64,000 nt of DNA from Piper betle. Lineage: Eukaryota; Streptophyta; Magnoliopsida; Piperales; Piperaceae. The stretch spans positions 1 to 64,000 of the forward strand of contig JAURVB010000748.1 of the NCBI GenBank assembly GCA_033002965.1, written 5' to 3'. Shown here piece by piece: positions 25,391-37,135 of this stretch (the first letter of the stretch is position 1; the number at the start of each line of letters is the position of its first letter). A program made the translations under genes and the position numbers. The notes under the pieces were generated by a model that saw only the letters and a list, made by a program, of their open reading frames with translations, was not told the origin of the DNA and ran no database searches.

Positions 25391-25559
25391 GGTGTCTTTG
25401 CGTACAGGGGTGGAAGGTGGAAGACGGATGTATCGGGGGAGGGGGGTGATGTGGAAGATATGCGGGCTCCATTTATTCTATGCCCTTAGATTACACCAAT
25501 GGTGTGGATTAAAACTCGTTGCATAAATTTTTTTCTACCTTTGGCTCTCACAAGTGCTA

Positions 25560-25560
<1 letters not shown>

Positions 25561-25625
<65 letters not shown>
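25561..25625. repeat. (TA)n microsatellite
   Basis: An uninterrupted TA dinucleotide run of about 63 bases. Confidence 0.95.
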
Positions 25626-25626
<1 letters not shown>

Positions 25627-25793
25627 CAACCTAGTCTAAAGTGCAAACTAATGGGCTAAGTCATCGCTTTAAAAGTGATTCTTATTTATAAATAGGATCT
25701 TACCCCAGTAGGTATTATATATGAGACTAAGTTGAGGGATTTTATAATTTACCAACCTTAGGAAATTTTATCCCTGAAATTTTGAGGGATCTC

Positions 25794-25796
<3 letters not shown>

Positions 25797-25840
<44 letters not shown>
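25797..25840. repeat. (TA)n microsatellite
   Basis: A second uninterrupted TA run of about 44 bases, 170 bases from the first. The stretch between them contains no gene. Confidence 0.95.
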
Positions 25841-25843
<3 letters not shown>

Positions 25844-25939
25844 TCCTGATTGCCTAATACGGGCCCCAAAGTTTAATCTCGGTCGTCTGATTACAAGGAT
25901 GGCCCAAATCTATTCTTTTAAAAAAAATAAAAAAACCTA

Positions 25940-26370
25940 AAACCCCTCCTCCCAACGGTGTCGGAGGCCATATATGGCTAGTTGCGGTCGGATCTGGCTG
26001 CTTGGCCTTATTCCACGTAGCCAGATCTGGCCAACAGTGGCTAGAATTAGCTGCACCTTTAAAAAAAAAATTTTTGTATGTGGCTGTATCTAGCTACCAT
26101 TGGCCAGGTTCAGCCACCGAGGGATGGATATGGCCATCCCCACCACCGCCAAGTATCACCAGTGGTGGCCGGCCTTGGCCGACAGCAGCCAGATTCAGAC
26201 GTGCCTTTAAAAAAAAAAGTTTCAAGCATGGTCGGAGCTCGCCCTAGCTGGCCAGGTCTAACTATCGCAGGTTGGACTTGGCCGTTACTTGGTCAGGCGG
26301 CCAGGTCTAGCCGCCACCGGCGAGGAATGGCCAAGTCCAGCCCGTGGCAGCCAAACTTGGCCACTCCTCT
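25940..26370. repeat. Degenerate GGCC(A/G)G-TCTGGCC short repeats
   Basis: Many variants of 'ggccagatctggcc' or 'ggccaggtctagccg' occur in quasi-palindromic form, mixed with 'ggcagccagattcag' words and three A-rich breaks ('ctttaaaaaaaaaa' near 26058 and 26205, and near 26370). The open frames at 26002-26386 follow from this repetition. Its origin is unknown. Confidence 0.55.
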
Positions 26371-27097
26371 AAAAAAAATTGAATGAGCTATTTTAGGTTA
26401 TCGATCACCAATTCCCACTATGCTCATTATCATGTACCATAATCATGTTTGATTCCACCCCTTGGAACTTGATAGCACTTCTTGGTATCCCGGCAACCTC
26501 CAAGCACCATAGTTCGACCATGACTGCAACTATAACACGAATCATCAACGATAAGTTGTTTTCACCACTTAGATAGAGTTATCTATTTGTCATAAACTCG
26601 GGATCATTAGGAACAACCTCCAAATCATAGTACCCGGTACGCCCATGGACTAGACCCGTAACAACAGCCAAACACCGGCACCTTAGCAAGGTATAGACGC
26701 TAGCTTGGCTGCTGCCATGCAAGGCCACAGTCAATATGGTTGCCAGCCAATCAGCAATCATAGGCACTAAATCTGGCTGAATCCAAATATTGCTCTTTAG
26801 ATCTAGACAGAGGTGACCCAATTAGTAGACCAAGGTCACTCGCCGCCGGGTACAGGTTAAATTTGGGAGCAGCTGACTTGGTCATGGTGTTACAACTGGA
26901 TACATAACGATAAATCTAGAGGCGTATGGAGAAGGGTACAATCAACTCATATAAGCACAAATAATTTGGTCCATAAATTATTCATGATAATATACTTCAA
27001 AATTTATATAACATTGGATCAAAATGAGATGTGTTAAACTTATGCCTACCTATAATAAAGGAGTTCTTTTTTCCAAATTTACTCTCACAAATTCCTA
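26371..27097. other. Intergenic, nothing recognised
   Basis: No supported gene. The open frame on the - strand at 26579-26821 has no recognisable domain. Confidence 0.35.
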
Positions 27098-27105
27098 CTC
27101 TCTCC

Positions 27106-27982
27106 CATGGTTGCAAAAATCGGAATCGGTTTTTGAGGGAGTCGGAATCGGCCTAAATCGGACAGGAATCAGTTCAGTTGAATTGGTCTAAATCGGTCGT
27201 ATATAATAATTTGACAACTCATAACATAAATATATAAAAATTATATATTGATGTTATTTTGATATTATTGTGTGTATTATATTTTATGATATTTTTTCAT
27301 ATTTTTTAAGATTTGTTTTGAATTATTTAGAGTTAGTTATTATTTTTTACTCTAGTCGGACACAAGTCAGGCTTTAATTACGAGAATGTCACCACATGTA
27401 TTTCTTTCCTCTTCTCCCGCTCTCTCCCGCATCTGCCCTCCTTCCCCGTCGCCGCCGCCGCCGCTGCTGCCGTTGCACCCCCTCCCCCCAGACCCGCCCT
27501 GCCGGCCCTGCCCAACCCCCCGCCCCGCCCTGCACCCACCACACCCCGCCCTGTCCCTCCCCGCTGCCACAGCCCCACCTCCCCCGCCAGCCGAGCCCCA
27601 CCCCCCTTGCGCTCCCCGCCACCCCCTGCGCTCCCCACCCCCCTGCACCCCCAGCCTCCTATAGATCCTCCCCCTTGCCCCCCACCTAGCCCCTCCATCG
27701 CCCAATTGCCGCCGCTCGCCGCTCACCGTCACTGCCCCTTGCCCCCCACTCAGCCCTACCCCACCCCACCGTCGCCGCTCGCCATCTATCGCCACTGTAC
27801 GGAATCAGCCGATTTGGGCCGATTCCAAAATCAGCTCGAATCGGTCGGAATCGGATCGAATCGGCCGATTCACGGACCGATTTAGAAGAAAACCGATTCA
27901 AGTGGTTTTTTGAATCGGTTTCCCTCCGATCCGAGTGGAATTGGCCAATTCCGATTTGGAATCGGCGATTTTCATAACACTA
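27106..27982 (+). mobile_element. hAT-like non-autonomous element, copy 1
   Basis: The left end is CATGGTTGCAAAAATCGG and the right end read inward is TAGTGTTATGAAAATCG. An 8-bp duplication CTCTCTCC flanks it (27098-27105 and 27983-27990). Both ends are packed with AATCGG/CCGATT words, and the core (about 27400-27800) is an almost pure C-rich, GC-rich stretch. Open frames in the core on both strands reflect that composition. An 8-bp duplication and a YA-start are typical of hAT transposons; no transposase is encoded. Confidence 0.75.
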
Positions 27983-27990
27983 CTCTCTCC

Positions 27991-28650
27991 TTAGAAACGG
28001 TCTTATGGCATGCGTCCTTTTAAAAAAATGATGCAGTCTTTAAATTGTGAATCTCTAAAGAATTGTTTTTCATAGAGTGATTACCATTTTTCAAACAAAT
28101 CTTTCTTATAAATTCTTCTTCTTTTTTTGCCTTGGGGATCAGATCATCCTTCAATTTTTGTCATTGATGTTTCATTAGAAGTAAAAGTATTATGGTTGAA
28201 TGTTGTTTAAATCTATTTATCCTTTTTTTCATATAAATTCCTATCTTTTTTTGTGTTTTCACCCCTACAACTTTAAGCCACGCACCTTCAACTAATTTAC
28301 GATATTATCATTGAATTATCAACTTATTCTTACAATACTCCAAGTTTTCCTAAAAAGAGGGGTTTGAACTATTTTTTTTATTGTTCATCTTCTTATACAT
28401 TAATGTTATGAAGAATTTTTACATGTTTTTTTTAGAAAAAAGTAAATTTGCTCTTCTTGAAATAAAAAGAGCGTAATTTTTTTGCGTATTAATTAACTTT
28501 TTTATTGAATTATGTCTCACAAGGATGAGTAGATGGCATGTATATATAATCTAATTGAATGAGATAAGGTTTGTATGGTTTACCCTTTTTATTATTTTCC
28601 TTCTTTCTTTTCCCCTTCTTATCTTTTTGTAATAACATTATTGTAATGAA
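27991..28650. other. AT-rich intergenic, nothing recognised
   Basis: T-rich DNA without supported coding or RNA features. Confidence 0.35.
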
Positions 28651-29395
28651 TTTAATACTTTCATTTGATCTATTATGGGTTAAATTCATTGTCTTGGCTT
28701 CACAATCATACCAATCTCTTACTCTTTTATTTAATCAAATTGTTTGAATTATTTTGTTCTTCACACTATAATTAATCTGGCCAATTAGTTATTGGTTCAT
28801 GAGATTCAACTAGGTTTCAGAAGAAATTCGTTGAATTTGTCATAGATAATTTATCATTGGACATGTGTTTTGATTTATTTATCATTGTGGTCGGGAGATA
28901 CATAATACAGTATGTGGTTGTAAGATAAATTTTAATTCATTATTTTGTTGATTAATCAATTATCACCGGGAGGTAGAAATTAACACAAAATAATAAAATC
29001 ATGAAAGAGCGAGAGCCACCATGTCATATATTTATCTTATATCGACAATTTGATAAAATAAAATATAAGAGGGAGATATGATGAAGGTAAAGTTTATGTT
29101 AAGGGTTTTCTTTCTAAGTTAAACTAAAAAAACATTAAGTGAAGATGTGAACCTATGTTTTCAACCATAAATATATTATCCTTTGATCCAAGCATTCAAC
29201 TATTTGTAATTAGTTTCAGATTTTTTTCTTACAAATTAAGTGTTTTTTATCTTCACTCTTGTAAAGTGACCAAAATATATCTTAATAATTAGAATTTCCA
29301 ATCAAGCTCCTCGTGGGAACAATACTCTTCTCATCATTTTATTACTGGCTTGATGCATACACATACATGCTTATTTATTTTGGCAACAATGTTGA
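28650..29395. repeat. Partial copy related to the solo LTR
   Basis: It matches 21640-22260 by eye in the same orientation: 'ctcttacttttttat-caatcaaattgtttgaatta', 'gtggtcgggagata', 'attaatcaattatcaccggg', 'gagccaccatgtcatata' and 'gtgggaac-atactct'. The left part is more diverged and the right end runs into the dispersed repeat copy B. Confidence 0.65.
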
Positions 29396-32300
29396 ATTGC
29401 ACTACTATAGAAAGACTCCTAAACTTGAGGGAGCTTCTAGCATGAGCAGTCTAAGTTACGGGAGAAGCAGCACCTCCTCAGCAACTAAGATGATGACTTT
29501 ACATAATGTAGATGATCACTTTGAACTATAGAATAAGCACACCCCCGTTGTAGTTAAGAGGTTGAGCTTTTGGGATGCATGATATGATTCTTACTATAAG
29601 TTCCAACCTTCAATTAGGTAACTTGTTTTAATGATAATGCAAAAACTTAATACGCATAACATAGGGGTCGTGGTTACCGGTTCCACATACCTGCAAACAA
29701 AAATTAACACACAGTGCATCATCAAGTGTCAAGGCATCATACCCTAACACTTAGTCTTCACGTGGATCTTCACAGGGTATGAACTGTATGCTCATCTACC
29801 AACAATACTTCAACACACAAATAGTTGCAACCAAATAAGTCTAGCATACTTGGTATGCTACACTTCATGTTCTCAAATTTTGAGGCTTACATACCCTACA
29901 GACGACAGTTAGAATGTCCCAAAGTTCACACCCTGCACTGTAAAATTATAATAAAGTAATAACGATAAATCACACAGCACACTGTAACATCCCATCCCCA
30001 CATGCATTCGTAACTAGGTTTAGGGTACTAGCCTATAACGTGTCACTAATACAGATACAAACGTTCCAAATACACAGGCACATATAGCCAAAATACATAA
30101 GCATAATGATACATAATCCACAAAACACAACAAATGGTGGCACCTTTGCCATGAGCCTCCTAATCTATCTACCTATGTCGACAACTGATACGGATTCACA
30201 CATACATATATGTAGGAAAATCGTCAGTAATTAACAAGTTGATTCCCGGTTTGAAATAAGGTTAAGCAATATTGGCTGATAGGTATCTCAACACCCACAA
30301 CAAATTCAATGAAACCCAGAATATAACTACAACTCATCACATGATTAACTTGTGCTGGATTAACGTGGTTGTACCAAACAAGAAATTAGATCTTATAATG
30401 GTACAAGGCACATGCCCAGAAACAACAGCATGATCATAGATGCACTACTAGTATGGAGAGAGAGACATTCAAAAGATGAAATCAAGCACACTCACATGCA
30501 TATAATATATAACGGCCTAGATAGGGGCTTCTATAATAAAATTTTTAGATTTTGTGTTCAAAAGTGATCAAGGGATCTCAACCTTGAAGTTTTATTAAAT
30601 TATGTAAAAATTCAGCTTAATGGTTCAACATCAGAGGAATCAAATAAAATGTCATCGACACCGTCCTACGTTTCAAAATTGGAAAAATCCTACTCACAGA
30701 ACCAAATAAAAGATGAAGCATAGGATTCTACAAACCTGGATGAGTCGAGCTCCTCTTCCTAAATCAACAAGCACTCTCCGCGTATCATAATAAACGAAAA
30801 GGAAACCCTAATCACTCATTGACCAACGAGACACGTAAAACATTAGGTAACTCACTTAATTATCTTCCCTAATGACATGTTAAACCCCATTAGGTAACTT
30901 AATTAGGGTTTAAGATTTTATTTACACTCAATGGAAAGTCTGACACTTAGGGTTTTATCAAATAGACTTAATCGACCAATTTTATGGACGGGCCAAACAA
31001 TATCCAAATGACTTGAAATTTTGACCAGTGGTCTCTGACACTCTCAGAGTTTAGTAGAAAAATTACCAAGTGCTAGCCCATGGGCCAACATGGCAAACTA
31101 GGCCCACAAAAGTCGGGCTAAGGTGTTGGGAATAGTATTCCCAAGCCGCACACAAATTTTCCTAAGATTTGTTCCTGGGCTTGGAGACTCAAAATAGGAC
31201 TAGGTCAATGAGTAGGGTTAGCCAGCATATTCAGTAATATTTTCGGTCCAACATCCAAGGATTTGCGCTTTAGTGGGCTTAGAAGTGGGAGCTATTTTCT
31301 AGGCCATTTTTGGAGTTGGCTATACATATTGGGCTTGGGAAAATTATAACACAAGGTCCGCTGAGCGAAAAACTCCCAAATTTTAATATGATGTTATAGG
31401 GACAAAACATAATGTGTGGTAGAAATTCATCCATATGATTAGTGTTTAAGATTTTACATTTGGAGCTAAAAAACTAGATTTCACCCTATGTTCCTCCACA
31501 CTCCAGAATGCTGGATTTAACTAACTTCCTCTATGATTTTTAACTTGGCCCAAAATTTACTGAGTTATAGTAGACAATTAGTTGGTCCTTATGTGAGTTT
31601 TATAGATTTTAATAAATTCATTTAGCAAGCTCACTAAGGTGCTCAAGCTTAGAGAATGGCAAGACACATCAACAGCACAACATAAACCAAACGAGTTTTA
31701 GGGTTTGTTCATGCCCTTAGTGATGTTATCTTGGCTTTGTAATTTACCACAAATTAGCTAACATCATAGCCTACAAACATGAAAAATATTGCATCAAAAG
31801 AAAACCTATAAAAAAAGGGTGAAAAAATTGGGGAAAATGGCAAGTAGGCTACTAGAAATAGTGAAGCCGTCACCTTTCACTAATTTTGGCTCCTATACAT
31901 GCTCGTAATGGCTTATACATATGAAACATGTTGAACAAAACTTGTAGATCTATCCGTATTGAACAAGATTCAACAATAAGCATGCAAAATGGACTTTTAC
32001 AGCATGAGATGCAATTTATGTACTAAAACATTGCATCATACAACACATACAACTTGCAAAAATCATATCTTTTACATAAACATGAAACAATGACGAAACT
32101 AAGTCCTACGTGCTCCTCATAGAAATATTTACATGAAAGAATACAACAAAAATACATAGAAGCAAGCATAGGCATGCAAACAACTAGAAGGAGGGAAAAG
32201 AGAGACCTTTTACCTTTCAAGGGCTAAGGGGAGGACTCTTAAGGCTTCCTACTCCAAAACCTATAAACCCTAGGCTTTGGCTTGGCTTGGAGAGGCCCAA

Positions 32301-32760
32301 GAAGGGCCTAAGAAGGTTGGGAAGGACGTGTGGAAGGAGAGGAAGATAAAGTGCGGAGTAAGGAGGAGAAAGGGTGGAAATGAGGGAGAAGGGGCAACTT
32401 TATAGAGAAGGGAAAATGTACTAGGAGTGCAAAGGCACTCCCCCAATACTGTTGTGCTGTCCTCTGCAAGTTGGACTATGAAAAGTCAGAAAATCCGGGC
32501 CATGACCTGCTGAACTGAACCGCACACAAGTTTGGGTCAACTTTTGGGTGAAAGGGAGCTGGTGCAGCACCGTTGCACTATCTAAACATGGGTGGGAAAT
32601 TCAAATCTTGGTGCAAGGGCACTAGTGCAATGCCTTTGTGTCCAAACTTAAACCAGAAAAACCCTAAGGCCTGGAGCAAGGACATTGGTTGGGCACCTTT
32701 GTGCTAGCATAGTTTTGCACACACCTAGGGTTTTCACCCTAGGACGGCCAGGTCAACCTT
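29396..32760 (-). repeat. Unclassified dispersed repeat, copy B
   Basis: Its reverse complement follows copy A (720-3895) from start to end, including the 'ttgggacattctaac' block (near 29913 here), the 'atgttggcccatgggct' block (near 31085) and the 'gtgaaaaccctagg' start near 32738. Copy B also contains 'tgtaacatcccatccc' near 29986. The only open frames are short and unrecognised. Confidence 0.55.
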
Positions 32761-32973
32761 GGGAAACATGCCATGGGTTCTCAACGGCTAGGATTGACCA
32801 TAAGAGTTCCGAATACTTGACAAACAATCTAAACTCGAGAGAGACTCGGTCCTAGGTCTAACTAGACTTGATGTAAACGAAAACCAAAATAAAAGTCGGG
32901 TTGACATAGCATCCAACTGGGTCAACCAAACACCAGAGGAGGCTAGGGCCTTAGCTCAAACAAGAATACCACA

Positions 32974-34053
32974 CATAGATGCAAAAATCGGCCGATTCCA
33001 CTTAGAATTAGCCGATTTAAATTGGATCAGAAGACATCTGATCCAAAAAAACGACGAATTAGTTAGTATAAAAAATTGGCTGTTGAATCAGCTGATTGAT
33101 ACCGATTTAACCGATTTTTGGCCAACTCCAAATTGGCGTAAATCGTCAAGAATCAGTTTTTATAGGTAAATGACGAAAATAACCTCAGTATGGTAATAAA
33201 TAAATTTAATAAGCATGGATAAAATTGGAATATAAATTTTAAAACCTAAAATATCCTCTTTCTGGCCCCTTCCTTCCCAGCCGCCGCCGTTTGCCTCTCC
33301 CCTCCCTCCACCGTCCGTGTGCCTCACCTGCTCCCACCGCCTCGCCCACTCCCTCCGCCTCGCCCGATCCCTCAGCCGCATCCCGTGTAACTCGCCCCCT
33401 CCCTCCGCCACCCCTTGTGCCTCGCCCCCTCCCTCCGCTACCGCCCTTATGCCTCCCCCTCCCTCTGCCGCCGGGTACGAGAGGAAAGAAATTATTGGTT
33501 ATTTTAGGTTGTTTTTTCGTGCTGATCTTCCTCGGGGAATTAGTGATTTATTATGCTCAATATATGTGTGGTTGTTATAATTGCCCTTTTTAATTTATTT
33601 TTCAAAAATGGTGATTAGGGTTTCCAATCAATACCTAACTTATTCAATTTTTATTCTACTGGCTGATTCTTAATTCTGCGAATGCCTAAATGTGCTCCAT
33701 TGGTGCTTAGATAATTGATAATTGCAATAAAAGGGAAATTACTTATTCATTATATTGGGGTTGATTTTGTGTGGTCAAAACTGCCTATAAATGTTCAATC
33801 AATTTTTTATCTATTTTTTTTAACAATTGTGATTAAGATTATCTTTTGTGTTTTTATTAAATTATAAACTTTTGTATTTGTCTTGAGAAAAGAGACTGAA
33901 TCTTTATTTTATGTATTTATGTTATGAGTTGTCAAATTTTTGTATAGGACCGTCCAATTGAACCGATTCCTAACCAATTTTTTATGAATCGGTCCAACTC
34001 AGTGACCCCCTCAAAAACCGATTTTGATTTTGATTCCGATTTTTGTACCTATG
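32974..34053 (-). mobile_element. hAT-like non-autonomous element, copy 2
   Basis: The ends are CATAGATGCAAAAATCGG and, inward from the right, CATAGGTACAAAAATCGG (16 of 18 identical). An 8-bp duplication ATACCACA flanks it (32966-32973 and 34054-34061). A C-rich core lies at about 33260-33475. It is in the opposite orientation to copies 1 and 3, judged by 'aagcatggataaaat...aaaacctaaaat' near the left end. No transposase. Confidence 0.75.
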
Positions 34054-34079
34054 ATACCACACATAGGATTATGACTAAA

Positions 34080-34560
34080 ATGGCCATGCGGCTGATCTAG
34101 TATTCATTGCACAAATCTTCACTAACTCTTTGATGTCTAGTGTCTCCTTCATTTGAGATGACAAACTTTTGAATCCTTTCACATATGTAGTAAGATTTTC
34201 ACCTGGCTCTTTCTAACATTGCCTTAAGTGTTCAATTTTTATCAGGATCTCCATTGACTAAAAGTGGATTGTGAACAACTCGATGAGTTCTTCCCATGAA
34301 CTGATCAATCTAGGGGGTGGTTGTTGAACATCTTAGTGCATTGCCGCCAAGAGAAGCTGAAAATTATTGCAACTCTAGCTTTCCATTTGTCGAGATTGCT
34401 CTGCACTCAATCTTGAAGATTGTGATGTGATTTTTAGGTTGTCATCTCCATCAAACTTCGTGAAGGTTGGGCGCTTGTACTTTTCAGGCAAAACTTTTGT
34501 GTAGACTTCATCAGCTAGTGGTTGAGACACTTTGTCGCTTCGGTTCATTCTTTATCTTTC
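34080..34560 (-). pseudogene. Ty3/gypsy gag fragment
   Basis: Translated pieces on the - strand resemble a retrotransposon gag: KRPTFTKFDGDDNLKNHI near 34430-34480 (compare the family's Y/FDG-GDP-EHI), then GENLTTYVKGFKSLS near 34180-34210. At least one stop interrupts it. It is a different, more diverged element than the one at 14-20 kb, and no pol genes follow. Confidence 0.55.
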
Positions 34561-35740
34561 TTTCTAATCAAAGCCATGATAAGTATGGCTTGTGCATCCA
34601 TTTATGCTTTCAACTCTTCTTAACAAAGGTTTGACATTGGCTCTGCTGGCATGGTTGGCAGTTGAGTATGTAACTAGCTGGCTGGTAAATTTGTAGTAGG
34701 AACTGACATTTGACTTGTTAGCATCGTTGGCGGTGCCGCTTGGATGGGCACCATGGTTGCAATTGACGGTGGAAACACCATGGAAGATGGTTGTTGGGAG
34801 CATGTTTGGTCATACCACTGGTATACGTATGGCAACTAGTAATACGTGGCTGTGGAGGCCATGCAAAGTGAGGAAGTAGACAAGGCTCGCTCCTACTTGG
34901 TTGTTGTAGCTGGTTGTCCTGCACCCAAATCTGTCCGAGCAGTGAAGTTGATGCTGTAGATGCTTAGTGGATGAACTTAGTACCTGAAATCAGAGAAAAT
35001 TTGTTAATTTCGTGAGGTTTGTTGACTTGATCCCTCAATGTTGTGGCGGTTGTTCCTGTAGCTCGAGGTGAGGTTGATACAATTGGATTTGTAGAGGTTG
35101 AAGACATCTGTCTATCCTCCTAAGGTGGGTACATTGTTGGACATTGTGTGGGATGGTCGTCTTCTCGTCTAGACAAGCTCCCAATTTCACACTAGTCGTC
35201 TTCTCGTCTCCACGAGATTCTGGTTTCAGCACTAGCCCATTGCATCTAGGCGAGCACTTGTTGCATAATATCCTAGATTCGCTGCATCTGCTCTTCACTT
35301 TGGAGGAATCTTTCTTCAATAACTTGATTCAGTACTTGTCCTCCACGTAGTTGATTTGTTCGCATCAAAAGTACTTGTCTGGCTTCTAACAATTGCTTCA
35401 TCACTTCATTGTTTCTTGGACTTTGGTTGCATTCTTCTCATATTAGCAGGTTTTTGCTTGGAGTAATTCCTCCTTCATTTCTTCATTGAATGTCACTTCA
35501 AGTGGTTGGATTCTTTCGTGCACATTTCCCGCTATATGCTGGCTTATTTCCAAGTTTGCCTTAGATTGTCTTTTCCCTCCTTGAATTGATGTTGATGCAT
35601 CATCTCCATTACCACTCCTTTGTCACGCCACATACCTTATCTCTGGCACCATTCTTCTTACTCACACAAATCTTTAAACAACACTGCTACCTTCTAGCTA
35701 GTTCCTAGTGGAGTCGCCAAAAATCACCTTACTAGTCAGA
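34561..35740 (-). other. Probable gypsy leader and gag N-terminal relic
   Basis: On the - strand, ATGGTGCCAGAGATAAGG at about 35637-35654 resembles a primer binding site, and a 'ttggcgactccactagg' phrase lies near 35704-35720, a type of phrase seen between LTR and gag. The open frames between here and the gag fragment have no clear domain. No LTR boundary could be set. Confidence 0.35.
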
Positions 35741-36981
35741 TTGTCGAGGATTGCCGCCCATGCAATTCAGTCTTCGCATCGAGTTGAGGGTTTGGTGGGA
35801 ACAAAGGTGCCCTTGTCATGCAAAGAAATCGTGTGAGTGCAAAGTAAAATAAAATACCACGAGTGAGGAATAAACACCCAAGATTTTTATGTGGTTCCAT
35901 AAGGTTCAATTCGAATCCCTAAATCAATCTATGGTGAGATTGGTACTCACAATCCATTATTTCTTCTTTCATTTTACACTTATACAAAATAGTGAATTCT
36001 ATCATTTTTTAATTTGATCCGCCTTTTATAGCTTTGACTCCAATGCTTTAGTTCGTCCTCTTCTTGTCTTCCAATCTTTGAAACAACCCCACTACTACAT
36101 CTGAAGCGTCCAAAAACATTGAGATAGCATGTTTCTCCTCGATTAAATGTTTGGAAGGCCTTTAAAGTATTTCTGGAGAGCTAATAGACTAAACTGGATC
36201 ACTTCAAGTTGGTTCAAACCAGGAAAATATTGGACCAGACCGGTTGGCGTATGCAAGTGTTGGTCTGAGGTTAGGTTCTCCAGGTGGTCGAAGGGGTGTT
36301 GTGTGCCAATAGCCAGGACGGGTAGTAGAGGGTCACGAATAGGATTTGGGCAATCCAGTCACGGTCATGATTCATGGGCAACGAAAAGTGGTCAAGGGTT
36401 CGAGCAGAGAAAGTGGACTCGGTCCACTAAATGAGCCTGACAGACACGCTTGGGTTGTTTGGCGACTGAGGTTGGTGGCAATCCCGTGCCCAAACAATGG
36501 GCCAAGTATAGGAATGTCGATAGTAAAATTTTTGAGATCCTTCAACATAGTCTCACAACTAATACTTGTTGGTGTAAGATCTTATTTATTAGCAAAAATA
36601 AACTATAAATGTTCAACTTTGTTAATCACTTTTCAAGAGATAAGTTTGATATATTAGTTTGTATTTTGGACCGGGTTGTTACTGATAATACTAGAGTAAC
36701 CTGATTCTGTATTAAATAGTGAGATAGACTAAAGACATTGACTAAGCTATTTGTTACAAGCCAAAGAAGTCAAAGAAGCTACCGATGTTAGGGTTAGTAA
36801 TAAGCTAAGCCTAAGTATAAACGAAATTTTGTAACGTGGGTGCATTATGACATCCCTAAATTTAGCCTCATATTAATCTTATATCAAATACTTATTTAGG
36901 TAATATCCTGCTTATTAGTAAGAAAATATTATAAAATTTTAATTTGGTTAATAATTTTTGAAAAAATAACTATTATTATTG

Positions 36982-36982
<1 letters not shown>
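35741..36982. other. Intergenic, repeat-like, nothing assigned
   Basis: Probably LTR and other repeat remnants upstream of the chaperone gene. Open frames at 36147-36657 have no recognisable domain. Confidence 0.35.

Positions 36983-37022
<40 letters not shown>
36983..37022. repeat. (TA)n microsatellite upstream of PSMG2
   Basis: A TA run of about 40 bases ends 114 bases before the PSMG2 start codon, so it lies in the promoter or 5' leader and may vary in length between individuals. Confidence 0.95.
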
Positions 37023-37023
<1 letters not shown>

Positions 37024-37135
37024 AAAGAGTAGATTTGGGGTGATTATAATGGAAGCGGGAAACGATCAGCCCTAATCGGCTTACTCTCCCCTCCTCTCCA
37101 AACTCAACTTTTTGCCATCGCCAATTCTAAACGCC

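Noticed and set aside
24963..25526. Proteins spanning the minisatellite
   Set aside because: The repeat unit is close to a multiple of three without stops, so open frames arise on both strands by composition.
27367..27901. Pro/Gly-rich proteins on both strands
   Set aside because: They are by-products of the C-rich core of a transposable element; many overlapping frames are open and none has a domain.
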